A stretch of DNA of 64,000 bases from Serratia oryzae (GTDB taxonomy: Bacteria; Pseudomonadota; Gammaproteobacteria; Enterobacterales; Enterobacteriaceae), in assembly GCF_001976145.1 (NCBI RefSeq), contig NZ_MOXD01000005.1, forward strand, positions 124,001 to 188,000, written 5' to 3'. The position numbers and the translations under genes are program-made. Each line of letters opens with the position of its first letter. Within the stretch, counting starts at the first letter, position 1. A model generated the notes under the pieces. The model saw nothing but the letters and a program-made list of their open reading frames with translations. It made no database searches and was not told the DNA's origin. Shown one piece after another: positions 26,516-35,493 of this stretch.

Positions 26516-27178
26516 TCATTCATTAAAGAGCGCAAAGCTAGGCCTTTTCGCTAAACGTGGCTCCAGACAGGGAGGCACTATGGTTTCTTCGAACCACTCG
26601 AGCAACGCCTCCCTCTGCGTGCTGGGCAATGCAGCGTGATGATAGCCTGCCATTGCTCCCGCTAGCGATATCAGAACCTTCACGCTAAGGGTTGGCTGTT
26701 GCTGCAACAATTTGAGGTAGCTGCGCCTAGCCCCCAGTAAACGCAGTTCATAAATGTTCTGTATACCAGCCCGCCACAGCAAGCGTTCCATCGAGACATC
26801 AATATTCGGCAACTCTTTCAGACGACCGTTGCTGCGAGTCTTGAGCGTGACCTCTTTACGTGTTTCGCACACCACCTGCCAGGCAAGTGACAACAGCTCT
26901 CGGTTTTCCTGCCATAAGGATTCATCGACCCAGTAATAACGCATGGTCATTGGCGCCCCGCGCTTGAGATAGGTCATATTCACCATGCCGCGCCCACGGA
27001 ATACTGGTTCCAAACTTTCAGTAGCACGTAAATACAGTTCTCCCTCGGCTATAACGGCAAACATAGTGCCGTCAGCCAGCAAGCCATATCCGCCAAATTG
27101 TGAGCGTGTGGTAATTCCCCCCAATGCAGCAAAACAGACTTTTGCCTGTGCGACCCTTTCTGCGGATCTGCCTTTCAT
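26516..27178 (-). CDS. sxy: Competence regulator Sxy/TfoX
   Basis: This 220-residue protein is the co-activator that, with CRP, turns on CRP-S promoters of DNA-uptake genes. The N-terminal TfoX domain has TTRSQFGGYGLLADGTMFAV and GELYLRATES. The C-terminal TfoX domain has IDVSMERLLWRAGIQNIYEL with RLLGARRSYLKLLQ. It is about 10 residues longer than E. coli Sxy, mainly at the C-terminal tail. AGGAGG lies 6 bases before the ATG. It is divergent from sulA across 298 bp. Confidence 0.92.
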   Translation of the reverse strand: MKGRSAERVAQAKVCFAALGGITTRSQFGGYGLLADGTMFAVIAEGELYLRATESLEPVFRGRGMVNMTYLKRGAPMTMRYYWVDESLWQENRELLSLAWQVVCETRKEVTLKTRSNGRLKELPNIDVSMERLLWRAGIQNIYELRLLGARRSYLKLLQQQPTLSVKVLISLAGAMAGYHHAALPSTQREALLEWFEETIVPPCLEPRLAKRPSFALFNE

Positions 27179-27412
27179 TAAAACCTCCTTGAACGAGTGA
27201 TGGCCTTACCCATGTATTTCAACATGCTGGGGCGCTTGCCACTCGCCTCGCTATTGAAATCCATCAGGTATAATTATTCGTCACATCAATGAAATAAACG
27301 TAACGGGAACAACTAATTAGGGAAAATACGCATTATCCCCTTCAGTGCCAATCACAAAATCAAGGTGTATAAAAAAGAATCGCAAATATGCGAAGCGTCA
27401 CGAAAATTTGGG

Positions 27413-27455
27413 TTGATCTTATGCTCGGATAGCCATACTGTATATACATACAGTA
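27413..27455 (+). promoter_or_regulatory. sulA promoter with LexA (SOS) box
   Basis: TTGATC (27413-27418) and TACTGT (27436-27441) are spaced by 17 bp. The -10 overlaps CTGTATATACATACAG (27438-27453), one mismatch from the ideal LexA palindrome. The sulA ATG is 24 bp further on. The arrangement is the same as in E. coli and supports tight SOS control. Confidence 0.95.
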
Positions 27456-27476
27456 ACACTAAGGGCGGGATACTTC

Positions 27477-27983
27477 ATGCGAACTCAATCACTCTACCAA
27501 CCCCATCTCAGCCATGCCTCTCTGGCCGCCGATAAGGTGATACAAACGCCTCACAGCAACAATGGCAATGGCCTTATCAGTGAACTGGTTTACAACGAAC
27601 ATCAACTCGCAGTGGTGCAGCTTCTGGTTCCATTGTTGCAGCAATTAGGCATGCAACAGCGTTGGTTGCTGTGGCTTACCCCGCAACAGAAACTCAGTCG
27701 GCAGTGGCTACAGCAGGCCCGGTTGCCCGTGAATAAAATCGTGCAACTGAATCAAATCAGCCCTATGGACACCGTTGACGCAATGGAGAGAGCTTTACTG
27801 ACCGGTAATTACAGTGTTGTACTAGGTTGGCTGCCAGAATTAACAGCAGAAGATCGCCTAAAATTAAGCCAGGCTGCGGAATTGGGTAATGCTTATGGAT
27901 TCATCATGCGCCCACAATGTGACACAAATGCTCCACACAGACACTGTTCTACGCTAAAAATTCACTCTTCTTTGTATCATTAA
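27477..27983 (+). CDS. sulA: SOS cell-division inhibitor SulA
   Basis: This 168-residue cytoplasmic protein binds FtsZ and stops ring assembly after DNA damage. The conserved core is [20 protein letters not shown], then [38 protein letters not shown] and [20 protein letters not shown]. The end (LKIHSSLYH) matches the degron recognised by Lon, whose key residue is the terminal histidine. A LexA box lies just upstream. It precedes ompA as in other enterobacteria. Confidence 0.96.
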   Translation: MRTQSLYQPHLSHASLAADKVIQTPHSNNGNGLISELVYNEHQLAVVQLLVPLLQQLGMQQRWLLWLTPQQKLSRQWLQQARLPVNKIVQLNQISPMDTVDAMERALLTGNYSVVLGWLPELTAEDRLKLSQAAELGNAYGFIMRPQCDTNAPHRHCSTLKIHSSLYH

Positions 27984-28171
27984 GTAAATTTAGGATTTTT
28001 CCCACCAGCATTTACCCCCACAAGGGGAACCCTAATAAGATCATGGTTGAAGCGAGGTTGGCTGGGGTTTTGCTTCTATTCTCGTGTAAAAAACAGACGC
28101 TTTTTGAGTTGTAATATGTTAGCAAATATGTCCAATTCCATGTTTTTTTTTAGAGCTTTATCACATCACAC

Positions 28172-28199
28172 TTGTAACTTTCGCGCCACGTTGTAGACT
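28172..28199 (+). promoter_or_regulatory. ompA promoter and long leader
   Basis: TTGTAA (28172-28177) and TAGACT (28194-28199) are 16 bp apart in a context (CACTTGTAACTTTC, GTTGTAGACTTTACATCGCC) close to the E. coli ompA promoter. The resulting leader is about 135 nt. Its last part GATAACGAGGCGCAAA before the ATG is the region bound by the sRNA MicA in E. coli. The upstream bases 27984-28171 hold no gene. Confidence 0.85.
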
Positions 28200-28342
28200 T
28201 TACATCGCCAAGGTTGCTCTATAACGTCAGAAAAACTGGCAGAGTAACAAACGAGAGCACAAACCTAGGCGAAGGAATTTAAACCAAGGGCTTAAAGCAG
28301 CTTTAAAGCTCATTGCCTATTTGGATGATAACGAGGCGCAAA

Positions 28343-29428
28343 ATGAAAAAGACAGCTATCGCATTAGCAGTGGCACTGGCTGGTTTCGCTACCGTAGCGC
28401 AAGCCGCCCCAAAAGATAACACCTGGTACACCGGCGCAAAACTGGGCTGGTCCAAGTATTTCGACACTGGATTCGACGGTAATGGCTTTGACAGCACTAT
28501 CGGCAATGGTCCAACCCACAGAACTCAACTGGGCACAGGCGCGTTTGTAGGCTATCAAGCGAACCAATACCTCGGTTTTGAAATGGGTTATGACTGGCTT
28601 GGCCGTATGCCTTACAAAGGCAGCGTGAACAATGGTGCTTTCAAAGCTCAAGGCATCCAGTTGGCAACTAAACTCAGCTACCCAATCATGAACGATCTGG
28701 ACGTTTATACTCGTCTGGGTGGTATGGTTTGGCGTGCAGATTCTACTGCTTACTATGGTGCAACTGGCAATCGTATCAGCGCTCACGATACTGGCGTTTC
28801 TCCTCTGGCCGCGGTGGGTGTTGAATACGCTCTGACCCAGAACTGGGCTACCCGCCTGGATTACCAGTGGACTAACAACATCGGTGATAAAGGTACCGTT
28901 GGTGCCCGTCCAGACAACGCCCTGCTGAGCGTAGGTGTTTCCTATCGCTTTGGCCAGGATGAAGTTGCAGCTCCAGTCGTTGCTCCAGCTCCAGCCCCAG
29001 CTCCAGTTGTTGAAACCAAGAAATTCACCCTGTCTTCTGGTGTTCTGTTCAACTTCGGTAAATACACTCTGAAGCCAGAAGGCCAGCACGCTCTGGACGA
29101 ACTGTACACCCAACTGAGCTCACTGGATCCGAAAGACGGTTCAGTAGTGGTTGTAGGCTTCACCGATGCAGTAGGTTCTGCTGAATCTAACCTGCGTCTG
29201 TCTGAGCAACGCGCACGCAGCGTTGTGGACTACCTGATCTCTAAAGGTATCCCAGCAGACAAGATCACCGCTCGTGGTATGGGCAAAGCTAACCCAGTTA
29301 CCGGTGACACCTGTGGTTACCGTTCTGGCCGTGCTACCCCAGCACAGATCGCATGTCTGGCTCCAGATCGTCGCGTAGAGATCGAAGTTAAAGGCATCAA
29401 AGAAGTGGTATCTCAGCCTCAGGGCTAA
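28343..29428 (+). CDS. ompA: Outer membrane protein A
   Basis: This 361-residue protein starts at ATG 28343 (GAGG 8 bases upstream), giving the classic signal peptide [20 protein letters not shown] with cleavage before APKDN. Residues about 22-195 form the eight-strand beta barrel ([44 protein letters not shown]). An Ala-Pro linker ([15 protein letters not shown]) follows, then the OmpA C-terminal peptidoglycan-binding domain with [33 protein letters not shown] and the Asp and Arg that grip diaminopimelate. Codon use is strongly biased, as expected for an abundant protein. A strong terminator follows. Confidence 0.98.
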   Translation: MKKTAIALAVALAGFATVAQAAPKDNTWYTGAKLGWSKYFDTGFDGNGFDSTIGNGPTHRTQLGTGAFVGYQANQYLGFEMGYDWLGRMPYKGSVNNGAFKAQGIQLATKLSYPIMNDLDVYTRLGGMVWRADSTAYYGATGNRISAHDTGVSPLAAVGVEYALTQNWATRLDYQWTNNIGDKGTVGARPDNALLSVGVSYRFGQDEVAAPVVAPAPAPAPVVETKKFTLSSGVLFNFGKYTLKPEGQHALDELYTQLSSLDPKDGSVVVVGFTDAVGSAESNLRLSEQRARSVVDYLISKGIPADKITARGMGKANPVTGDTCGYRSGRATPAQIACLAPDRRVEIEVKGIKEVVSQPQG

Positions 29429-29445
29429 GTTTATCTCTTCTAGTA

Positions 29446-29473
29446 AAAACCCCGCGTTGCGGGGTTTTTTTTT
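29446..29473 (+). terminator. Intrinsic terminator of ompA
   Basis: AAACCCCGC pairs with GCGGGGTTT around a 3-base loop, followed by a long run of T. Confidence 0.93.
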
Positions 29474-29501
29474 CAGCATTTTTTATCAGATAAACAACCC
29501 G

Positions 29502-29960
29502 TTAACCATCATCTTTACCCAGAATCGCTTTCAGATCCTGCTTCAACGATGACATCTGGTTGGCATATTTTTCTTTCCGCTCTGCATCCTCAATCAGTTG
29601 AACGACGGTTTCCGACAGCGTTACCCCACGCCTGCGCGCCAGGGCAGCTAAACGTTGCCAGACCAGGAACTCCAGATCGATAGACTTTTTGCGAGTATGC
29701 TGATGTTCCGCGTTAAAATGACGCTTACGCCGAGCACGGATGGTTTGCTTCATCCGGTTACCTAACGCCGGATTCATGTGTGCATCAATCCATGACAATA
29801 CTTTTACCGGCTCATTTTCCAACTTCAGCAGTTCATCAATAGCTTCCTGAGCAACGCTGGCTTCAAGGTGGTGAGTGATCAATTCACCTTCCCGGTGCTT
29901 TTTGACCAGGTATTTCCATTTCCAACCGCTCTCCAGATTTTCCAGTTGCTGATATTTCAT
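29502..29960 (-). CDS. matP: Macrodomain Ter protein MatP
   Basis: This 152-residue DNA-binding protein organises the replication terminus region by binding matS sites and links it to the divisome through ZapB. The N-terminal four-helix part has [20 protein letters not shown]. The ribbon-helix-helix domain at about residues 90-130 has [20 protein letters not shown] and [17 protein letters not shown], and the C-terminal coiled coil starts at [15 protein letters not shown]. It converges with ompA and is divergent from lonH. Confidence 0.96.
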   Translation of the reverse strand: MKYQQLENLESGWKWKYLVKKHREGELITHHLEASVAQEAIDELLKLENEPVKVLSWIDAHMNPALGNRMKQTIRARRKRHFNAEHQHTRKKSIDLEFLVWQRLAALARRRGVTLSETVVQLIEDAERKEKYANQMSSLKQDLKAILGKDDG

Positions 29961-30169
29961 CGTGAACTCTTCTGTGACCGCGTAACTTTATTAAGCATAA
30001 CAGCTTTATGCTGATTTTCCTCGGCAATTAAAACCACTTTCAGCTTGTTTTTTGCACAGTCTTCGCGTGATGTCAAACTCCCTGCCACCAACAACCACTC
30101 TGCATCTATCAAGCTGGCGTTATTCTTGTATAATCGCCCTTTCCCTTTTTAACGATTGCATCTAACACC

Positions 30170-31918
30170 TTGACCAATAACCGACTTGAATGGCAATCTC
30201 TGTTGCCCGCTGCTACGCCTTATCAGGCGATATTTGATTCTGCCTCTCAACTGGCACCCGCAACCTTTTCTGCCATCCAGCCCCGTTTGGATAATGCGCT
30301 GACGCTATTTCTGCATCCGCTGTCCCAACCCCGTTTTATGCTCTTGAAAGCACAGGAAACGCGTGAGTATCTGGCGCTGGTTGCCCAAGCGGTGGAAAAG
30401 TTACAGCCTCAGAGCACCATTAAAGGCAGTAATTATGTGGTGGACGCCAGCAAGATCAGCGTGGAGTCCGCCGTTCGTGGTGATGAACCCTTCGCGGCTG
30501 GCGGAGCCTGCGTCTACCAGGATTGGATCGAGCCTGAACAATTGTTTGGCTGCGTCAGAATACACAACGGTGAAATCACCCTGCAACCCGGCCTGATCCA
30601 CCAGGCAAACGGTGGGGTACTGATCCTGTCGGTGCGTGCATTGCTGGCACAGCCCTTGTTGTGGCTGCGCTTAAAGCAAATGATCTTGCAGCGCCAGTTC
30701 CAATGGTTTACCCCGGATGAAACCCGGCCACTGCCGGTGACTATCCCCTCTATGCCGCTGGAGTTGCGCCTGATTGTGGTTGGCGATCGCCACGGTTTGG
30801 CTGATTTCCATGACATTGAGCCCGAGCTGTGCGAGCAAGCCATCTATGGTGAATATGAAGACGATCTTCAACTCACCGAAGCGGATGACATGGTGCAGTG
30901 GTGCAGCTATATCAATGCAGTTATTGCTGAACAACAGTTACCTCCTCTGGCGGCAGACGCCTGGCAACCTCTGATGGTGCAGGCGGTGCGTTATACTGGC
31001 GACCAGGGTAACCTGCCACTGTCACCGCTGTGGGTCAGCCAGCAGCTCTCTGAGGCGGCGCTGTATGCCGAAGGAGAACAGATCTCCGCCAAGGCGTTGG
31101 AAGCAGCGCTAAACGCGCGCGAATGGCGGGAAAGTTATCTCGCAGAGCGCATGCAGGATGAGATAGAGCTAGGCCAAATCCTGATCGAAACCGAAGGCGA
31201 AGTCATCGGCCAGATTAATGGCCTGTCCGTCTTGGATTATCCCGGTCATCCACGCAGTTTCGGCGAACCTTCACGCATAAGTTGCGTGGTGCATCTCGGT
31301 GACGGTGAATTCACCGACGTTGAACGTAAAGCCGAGTTGGGGGGCAATCTGCATGCCAAGGGCATGATGATTATGCAAGCCTTCCTGATCTCTGAACTGG
31401 ATCTTGACCAGCAGTTGCCTTTCTCCGCGTCGATTGTATTCGAGCAGTCCTATGGCGAGGTGGATGGCGACAGCGCTTCCCTGGCTGAGCTTTGCGCCTT
31501 GGTCAGTGCCTTGTCACAACAGCCGATCACTCAGCAAATCGCCGTAACGGGCTCCGTTGACCAATTTGGTAATGTGCAACCGATAGGCGGAGTCAATGAA
31601 AAGATCGAAGGTTTCTTTGAGGTCTGTCTGCGTCGTGGCCTGACGGGTAAACAAGGTGTTATTCTGCCTGCCAGCAATGTGCGCAATCTCTGCCTGCGTC
31701 AGGATGTGATCGACGCCGTGCGCGAAGAGCAATTCCACCTGTGGGCAGTGGACAGTGTTGCAGAGGCTCTGCCATTATTAACTGGGTACCCATACGCCGA
31801 TGAGCAACAACCTAGCTTGCTGGCAGCCATTCAAGAGCGGATTGCCCAGGTAAATCCCCAAGAACGCCGCCAGTGGCCATGGCCATTACGTTGGCTTAAC
31901 TGGTTTAACCACGGCTGA
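30170..31918 (+). CDS. lonH: Lon-like protease LonH (YcbZ)
   Basis: This 582-residue protein has a C-terminal Lon-type protease domain with the Ser435-Lys478 dyad in SYGEVDGDSASLAEL and GGVNEKIEGFF. It lacks a normal AAA motor; the first 330 residues are diverged (QPGLIHQANGGVLILSVRAL). The start is TTG at 30170, which gives TNNRLEW in line with the E. coli protein; no ATG fits. The C-terminal WPLRWLNWF is conserved. The substrate is not known. It precedes fabA by 67 bp on the same strand. Confidence 0.92.
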   Translation: MTNNRLEWQSLLPAATPYQAIFDSASQLAPATFSAIQPRLDNALTLFLHPLSQPRFMLLKAQETREYLALVAQAVEKLQPQSTIKGSNYVVDASKISVESAVRGDEPFAAGGACVYQDWIEPEQLFGCVRIHNGEITLQPGLIHQANGGVLILSVRALLAQPLLWLRLKQMILQRQFQWFTPDETRPLPVTIPSMPLELRLIVVGDRHGLADFHDIEPELCEQAIYGEYEDDLQLTEADDMVQWCSYINAVIAEQQLPPLAADAWQPLMVQAVRYTGDQGNLPLSPLWVSQQLSEAALYAEGEQISAKALEAALNAREWRESYLAERMQDEIELGQILIETEGEVIGQINGLSVLDYPGHPRSFGEPSRISCVVHLGDGEFTDVERKAELGGNLHAKGMMIMQAFLISELDLDQQLPFSASIVFEQSYGEVDGDSASLAELCALVSALSQQPITQQIAVTGSVDQFGNVQPIGGVNEKIEGFFEVCLRRGLTGKQGVILPASNVRNLCLRQDVIDAVREEQFHLWAVDSVAEALPLLTGYPYADEQQPSLLAAIQERIAQVNPQERRQWPWPLRWLNWFNHG

Positions 31919-31985
31919 TCGGACTTGTTCAGCTTACACGTGTTAGCTAATCTGCGTTCTTCATTAAAATAAGGCTTACTGAAAC

Positions 31986-32504
31986 ATGGTAGATAAACGC
32001 GAATCCTATACGAAAGAAGACCTCGAAGCATCTGGTCGCGGCGAACTGTTTGGCGCCGGTGGCCCCCCCTTGCCAGCAGGTAACATGTTGATGATGGACC
32101 GCGTGGTCAAAATGACCGAAGACGGTGGCAGCTACAATAAAGGCTATGTAGAAGCCGAACTCGATATCAATCCAGAACTGTGGTTCTTTGGTTGCCACTT
32201 TATCGGCGATCCGGTAATGCCTGGTTGTTTGGGTCTTGACGCCATGTGGCAACTGGTTGGCTTCTACCTCGGCTGGCTGGGTGGCGAAGGTAAAGGCCGC
32301 GCGCTGGGTGTAGGCGAAGTGAAGTTCACCGGCCAGGTGCTGCCAACCGCCAAGAAAGTCACCTACCGCATCAACTTCAAACGCGTTATCACCCGCAAAC
32401 TGATTATGGGTGTTGCCGATGGCGAAGTGCTAGTTGATGGCAAATTAATCTACACCGCGAGCGACCTGAAAGTGGGCCTGTTCAAGGACGCCGCTGCATT
32501 CTAA
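31986..32504 (+). CDS. fabA: 3-hydroxydecanoyl-ACP dehydratase/isomerase FabA
   Basis: This 172-residue hot-dog-fold enzyme dehydrates 3-hydroxydecanoyl-ACP and isomerises the product to the cis-3 form, the branch point of unsaturated fatty acid synthesis. The catalytic His71 lies in [14 protein letters not shown] and Asp85 in [18 protein letters not shown]. The sequence is almost identical to E. coli FabA (172 residues). A strong terminator follows before the hxlR-fabF2 pair. Confidence 0.98.
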   Translation: MVDKRESYTKEDLEASGRGELFGAGGPPLPAGNMLMMDRVVKMTEDGGSYNKGYVEAELDINPELWFFGCHFIGDPVMPGCLGLDAMWQLVGFYLGWLGGEGKGRALGVGEVKFTGQVLPTAKKVTYRINFKRVITRKLIMGVADGEVLVDGKLIYTASDLKVGLFKDAAAF

Positions 32505-32512
32505 GCACCATT

Positions 32513-32543
32513 ACGGCGGCCCTTCTCGGCCGCCGTCTATTTT
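32513..32543 (+). terminator. Intrinsic terminator of fabA
   Basis: ACGGCGGCC pairs with GGCCGCCGT around a 6-base loop, followed by CTATTTT. Confidence 0.88.
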
Positions 32544-32596
32544 CCCGTAGTAGCGTTATTTCATACCATAAAGCTGGTTTAGTTAGCGATGATTTA

Positions 32597-32619
32597 GTGG
32601 CTACAATAAATGTAGTTAC
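32597..32619. promoter_or_regulatory. Candidate operator of the HxlR-type regulator
   Basis: GTGGCTACA and TGTAGTTAC form an imperfect inverted repeat (7 of 9 positions) around ATAAA, centred 30 bp before the regulator ATG. HxlR-type proteins bind such dyads near their own promoters. The role is inferred from position and symmetry. Confidence 0.5.
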
Positions 32620-32637
32620 AGGGAGGGAAGGAATAGA

Positions 32638-33162
32638 ATGAAAAAAGTCAGTTTTGCAGAAACCCCGTGCCCGATCGCCCGTTCTTTAGTCCACGTGGGA
32701 GAATGGTGGAGCATCCTGATATTGCGGGACGCTTTTCATGGCATATCCAAGTTTGATGAATTTCAGCAAAGCCTTGGGCTATCCCCCACGCTACTCACGC
32801 GGCGGCTCAAGTTTCTGGTGGAAAGCGGGATTTTGCACAAACAGCGGTATCAAACGCGGCCAACGCGTTATGAGTATTTGTTAACCGAGCGTGGCAAAGA
32901 TTTTTTCCCCGTTCTGGTCACATTGTTCCACTGGGGCAATACGCATCTGGCTGATGATAACATCGCCGCACAATTGGTGGATCGGCGCAGCGGCAAACCG
33001 ATACAACCGCAACTGATCGACACCATGACACAGCAGCCGCTCACTTTGCAGCATGTGGCCCTGGCAGCAGGCCCGGCCGCCGGCGAAGGTATGCGTTCAC
33101 GCGCCCAACGGATGCAACAACATTCCGCTCTACTCACAGAATCCTCCAAGGAGTCAGTATGA
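32638..33162 (+). CDS. HxlR-family winged-helix regulator
   Basis: This 174-residue protein has an N-terminal HxlR DNA-binding domain: CPIARSLVHVGEWWSILILR (residues 11-30), RDAFHGISKFDEFQQSLGLS and PTLLTRRLKFLVESGILHKQ, with the wing RYEYLLTERGKDFFPVL. The Cys at residue 11 is one that some family members use as a redox or electrophile sensor. A C-terminal extension of about 60 residues has no clear fold. GGGAGGGAAGGA lies 5-16 bases before the ATG. It overlaps the next gene by 4 bases (ATGA), so the two are translationally coupled. Confidence 0.9.
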   Translation: MKKVSFAETPCPIARSLVHVGEWWSILILRDAFHGISKFDEFQQSLGLSPTLLTRRLKFLVESGILHKQRYQTRPTRYEYLLTERGKDFFPVLVTLFHWGNTHLADDNIAAQLVDRRSGKPIQPQLIDTMTQQPLTLQHVALAAGPAAGEGMRSRAQRMQQHSALLTESSKESV

Positions 33163-34433
33163 ACAGTCATCGTATCGTTATCACCGGGATGGGGGCTGTC
33201 TCTCCTCTGGGTTGCGGCGTAGAAAAAATCTGGCGGCGCTTACTGGCGGGCCAATCCGGGATCAGTCCACTACCCGAGCCGGTAGTGGCGGATCTGCAGG
33301 TCAAAATCGCAGGCCAAGTTCCCACATTTGCGCAAGATGCCGAAGCGGGCTTTAATCCCGATCTCTCAGTTGCACCGAAAGATCAAAAAAAGATGGACCG
33401 CTTTATTCTGCTGGCGATGGCGGCTGCTGATGAGGCCATCCAGCAGGCTGGCTGGGTTGCCGATAGCGAAGATAAGCAAGAGCGCACCGCCACGGTCATC
33501 GCCTCTGGCATCGGCGGCTTCCCGGCTATCGCCCATGCGGTACGCACTACCGACAGCCGCGGAGCAAAGCGCCTTTCGCCTTTCACCATCCCGTCATTTC
33601 TGGTCAATCTGGCAGCCGGGCATGTCTCCATCAAGCATCACTTCAAAGGGCCGATCGGTGCACCGGTCACCGCCTGTGCCGCTGGCGTCCAAGCCATTGG
33701 TGACGCAGTACGCTTGCTGCGTAATGGCGAAGCCGATATTGCGCTGTGCGGCGGAGCTGAAGCGGCCATTGATACCGTCAGCCTGGGGGGATTTGCCGCC
33801 GCACGCGCTATGTCAACAGCGCCATCTGAAGCAGCGACCCGCGCCTCACGGCCCTTCGACAGCGCCCGCGACGGTTTCGTGATGGGAGAAGGGGCCGGTA
33901 TGTTGGTGATCGAAACTCTGGAACATGCTCTGGCACGCGGTGCCACACCGCTGGCCGAAATTGTCGGCTACGGCACCAGCGCAGATGCCTATCACATGAC
34001 CTCCGGTGCCGAAGACGGTGACGGTGCTTATCGGGCAATGAAGACCGCCTTAAAGCAGGCCAGAGTAGCCCCTGAGCAGGTACAACATCTGAACGCCCAT
34101 GCCACATCCACACCGGTTGGCGATCTGGGTGAAATCAACGCCATAAAGCACTTGTTTGGCACCAGCGGCGGTATTGCCATCACCTCAACCAAATCAGCCA
34201 CCGGCCATTTGCTGGGGGCTGCCGGTGGTTTGGAAACCATCTTCACCGCGTTGGCGCTGCGCGATCAAATCGCCCCTGCCACGTTGAATCTGGATAACCC
34301 AGATCCTGCCGCGGCGGGCCTGCATTTGGTAGCGAACCAGGCAGAACCCATGGCGATGACCTATGCATTATCTAACGGTTTCGGCTTTGGCGGGGTCAAT
34401 GCGAGTATCTTGCTGAAGCGCTGGCAGGAATAA
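33159..34433 (+). CDS. FabF-type beta-ketoacyl-ACP synthase II paralogue
   Basis: This 424-residue condensing enzyme has the Cys-His-His triad of elongating ketoacyl synthases: Cys173 in PVTACAAGVQAIGDA, His314 in HLNAHATSTPVGDLGE and His350 in STKSATGHLLGAAGG, with Lys345. It should extend acyl-ACP with malonyl-ACP by two carbons. The main housekeeping fabF lies elsewhere in enterobacteria, next to acpP, so this is probably a second copy with a special role. Its start overlaps the HxlR-type gene by 4 bases. The place beside fabA suggests, but does not prove, a link to chain length or saturation control. Confidence 0.9.
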   Translation: MNSHRIVITGMGAVSPLGCGVEKIWRRLLAGQSGISPLPEPVVADLQVKIAGQVPTFAQDAEAGFNPDLSVAPKDQKKMDRFILLAMAAADEAIQQAGWVADSEDKQERTATVIASGIGGFPAIAHAVRTTDSRGAKRLSPFTIPSFLVNLAAGHVSIKHHFKGPIGAPVTACAAGVQAIGDAVRLLRNGEADIALCGGAEAAIDTVSLGGFAAARAMSTAPSEAATRASRPFDSARDGFVMGEGAGMLVIETLEHALARGATPLAEIVGYGTSADAYHMTSGAEDGDGAYRAMKTALKQARVAPEQVQHLNAHATSTPVGDLGEINAIKHLFGTSGGIAITSTKSATGHLLGAAGGLETIFTALALRDQIAPATLNLDNPDPAAAGLHLVANQAEPMAMTYALSNGFGFGGVNASILLKRWQE

Positions 34434-34450
34434 TTTTATACCAGAAACGA

Positions 34451-34482
34451 AAACCTCCGCCTTGGCGGAGGTTATTCCTTCT
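34451..34482. terminator. Bidirectional terminator between the fabF paralogue and rmf
   Basis: AACCTCCGCC pairs with GGCGGAGGTT around a 2-base loop. T-rich sequence follows on both strands (TTATTCCTTCTT on plus, TTCGTTTC on minus). Confidence 0.8.
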
Positions 34483-34499
34483 TCACAACAGGGGGCCGC

Positions 34500-34667
34500 T
34501 TAGGCGGTCACAGCCCTGTCCTCCATGGCTTGTCGCCACCCTCCCAGCCAGTTAGCCCGTGCATCTAAAGATTGGTAGGGGCAAAGCTCTCTTGAACGCC
34601 CCGCAATACCTGCTTGATAACCACGCGATTGAGCCCGTTCCAAACGATCTCGCTTCTGTCTCTTCAT
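34500..34667 (-). CDS. rmf: Ribosome modulation factor
   Basis: This 55-residue basic protein reads MKRQKRDRLERAQSRGYQAG, then IAGRSRELCPYQSLDARANW and LGGWRQAMEDRAVTA. It is a close match to E. coli RMF in length and sequence. RMF pairs 70S ribosomes into inactive 100S dimers in stationary phase. AGGGAAACGAGGC lies before the ATG at 34667. The position between fabA and pqiC is the same as in E. coli. The 196 bp between it and the pqiC terminator should hold its promoter. Confidence 0.97.
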   Translation of the reverse strand: MKRQKRDRLERAQSRGYQAGIAGRSRELCPYQSLDARANWLGGWRQAMEDRAVTA

Positions 34668-34863
34668 GCCTCGTTTCCCTCATTTTGCTCTGGTGGAAAG
34701 AAAACAATGGCCACTTTTTGCGCAGCCACATTTAACAAATAGCTCCAAATGGCGGGAAGATCAATGTACCCATTCCACACCAATGTCATATTTGTGAGCT
34801 ACGCCCGGAGAATACGCTAAGTTGCTGATAAGCAAAGATGATTATAACATCATGAAATATAAT

Positions 34864-34903
34864 AAAAAAAACCCGGCAGAGAATGGTCGAATTCTTTACC
34901 GGG
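34864..34903 (-). terminator. Terminator of the pqiABC operon
   Basis: On the minus strand CCCGGTA pairs with TGCCGGG around an 18-base loop and is followed by eight T. It lies 33 bp after the pqiC stop codon. Confidence 0.8.
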
Positions 34904-34935
34904 AGAGATTTAGACTATTTTATTACCGATTATAA

Positions 34936-35493
34936 CTAAAAGCGTGTCGCCTGAGCCGCTATAGCCAATGCTTCTTGCTGCCACCCCTGTGCCAAGGTAC
35001 GAATCAGAGCGTCATACCCATCTTCCTCTTGCTGCAATTCCAAGCTGAATGGCCGTTTAAGTAGCTGCCCCTGATGATTCAGCACCCATTCGCCGCGAAT
35101 GATCGCTTTACCATCATAGCGGCCATGGAAGCCGCTGATCGTCACGTTAAGCACGTCCTGATCGCTGCTCATTGGCTGTGATGACACCACCCAACCCGGC
35201 AGCGCACCGCTGAGATTGCTCACCAGCGTTTGTTGCAACTGCTGATCTAACGGGCTGGCCCACAGGTTGTTTTGCGCAATCACATACTGCACATCGTTGG
35301 TCTGATAGACCACACCGCTTTGCGCCAGAAAATCCGCCACGCTGACATGTTCCAGCCAAAGCTGGCGTGATGCCGGGGCTTCGCTCACCTGAGTTGTTGC
35401 CCCCAACGCGGGCAACTGATAATAAGTCTTGCTTGGTGTACTGCTACAGGCGCTGAGCAACAGCGCCAGAGCTACCGGAATCCATTTCATCAT
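34936..35493 (-). CDS. pqiC: PqiC outer-membrane lipoprotein
   Basis: This 185-residue lipoprotein has a lipobox LLSAC with Cys16 or 15, depending on which ATG of the ATGATG start is used. PqiC sits in the outer membrane and completes the PqiABC lipid-transport bridge. Family blocks are SKTYYQLPAL, RQLWLEHVSVADFLAQSGVV and YVIAQNNLWASPLDQQLQQT. The start overlaps the pqiB stop codon (ATGA), so the genes are translationally coupled. It corresponds to E. coli ymbA. Confidence 0.94.
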   Translation of the reverse strand: MMKWIPVALALLLSACSSTPSKTYYQLPALGATTQVSEAPASRQLWLEHVSVADFLAQSGVVYQTNDVQYVIAQNNLWASPLDQQLQQTLVSNLSGALPGWVVSSQPMSSDQDVLNVTISGFHGRYDGKAIIRGEWVLNHQGQLLKRPFSLELQQEEDGYDALIRTLAQGWQQEALAIAAQATRF

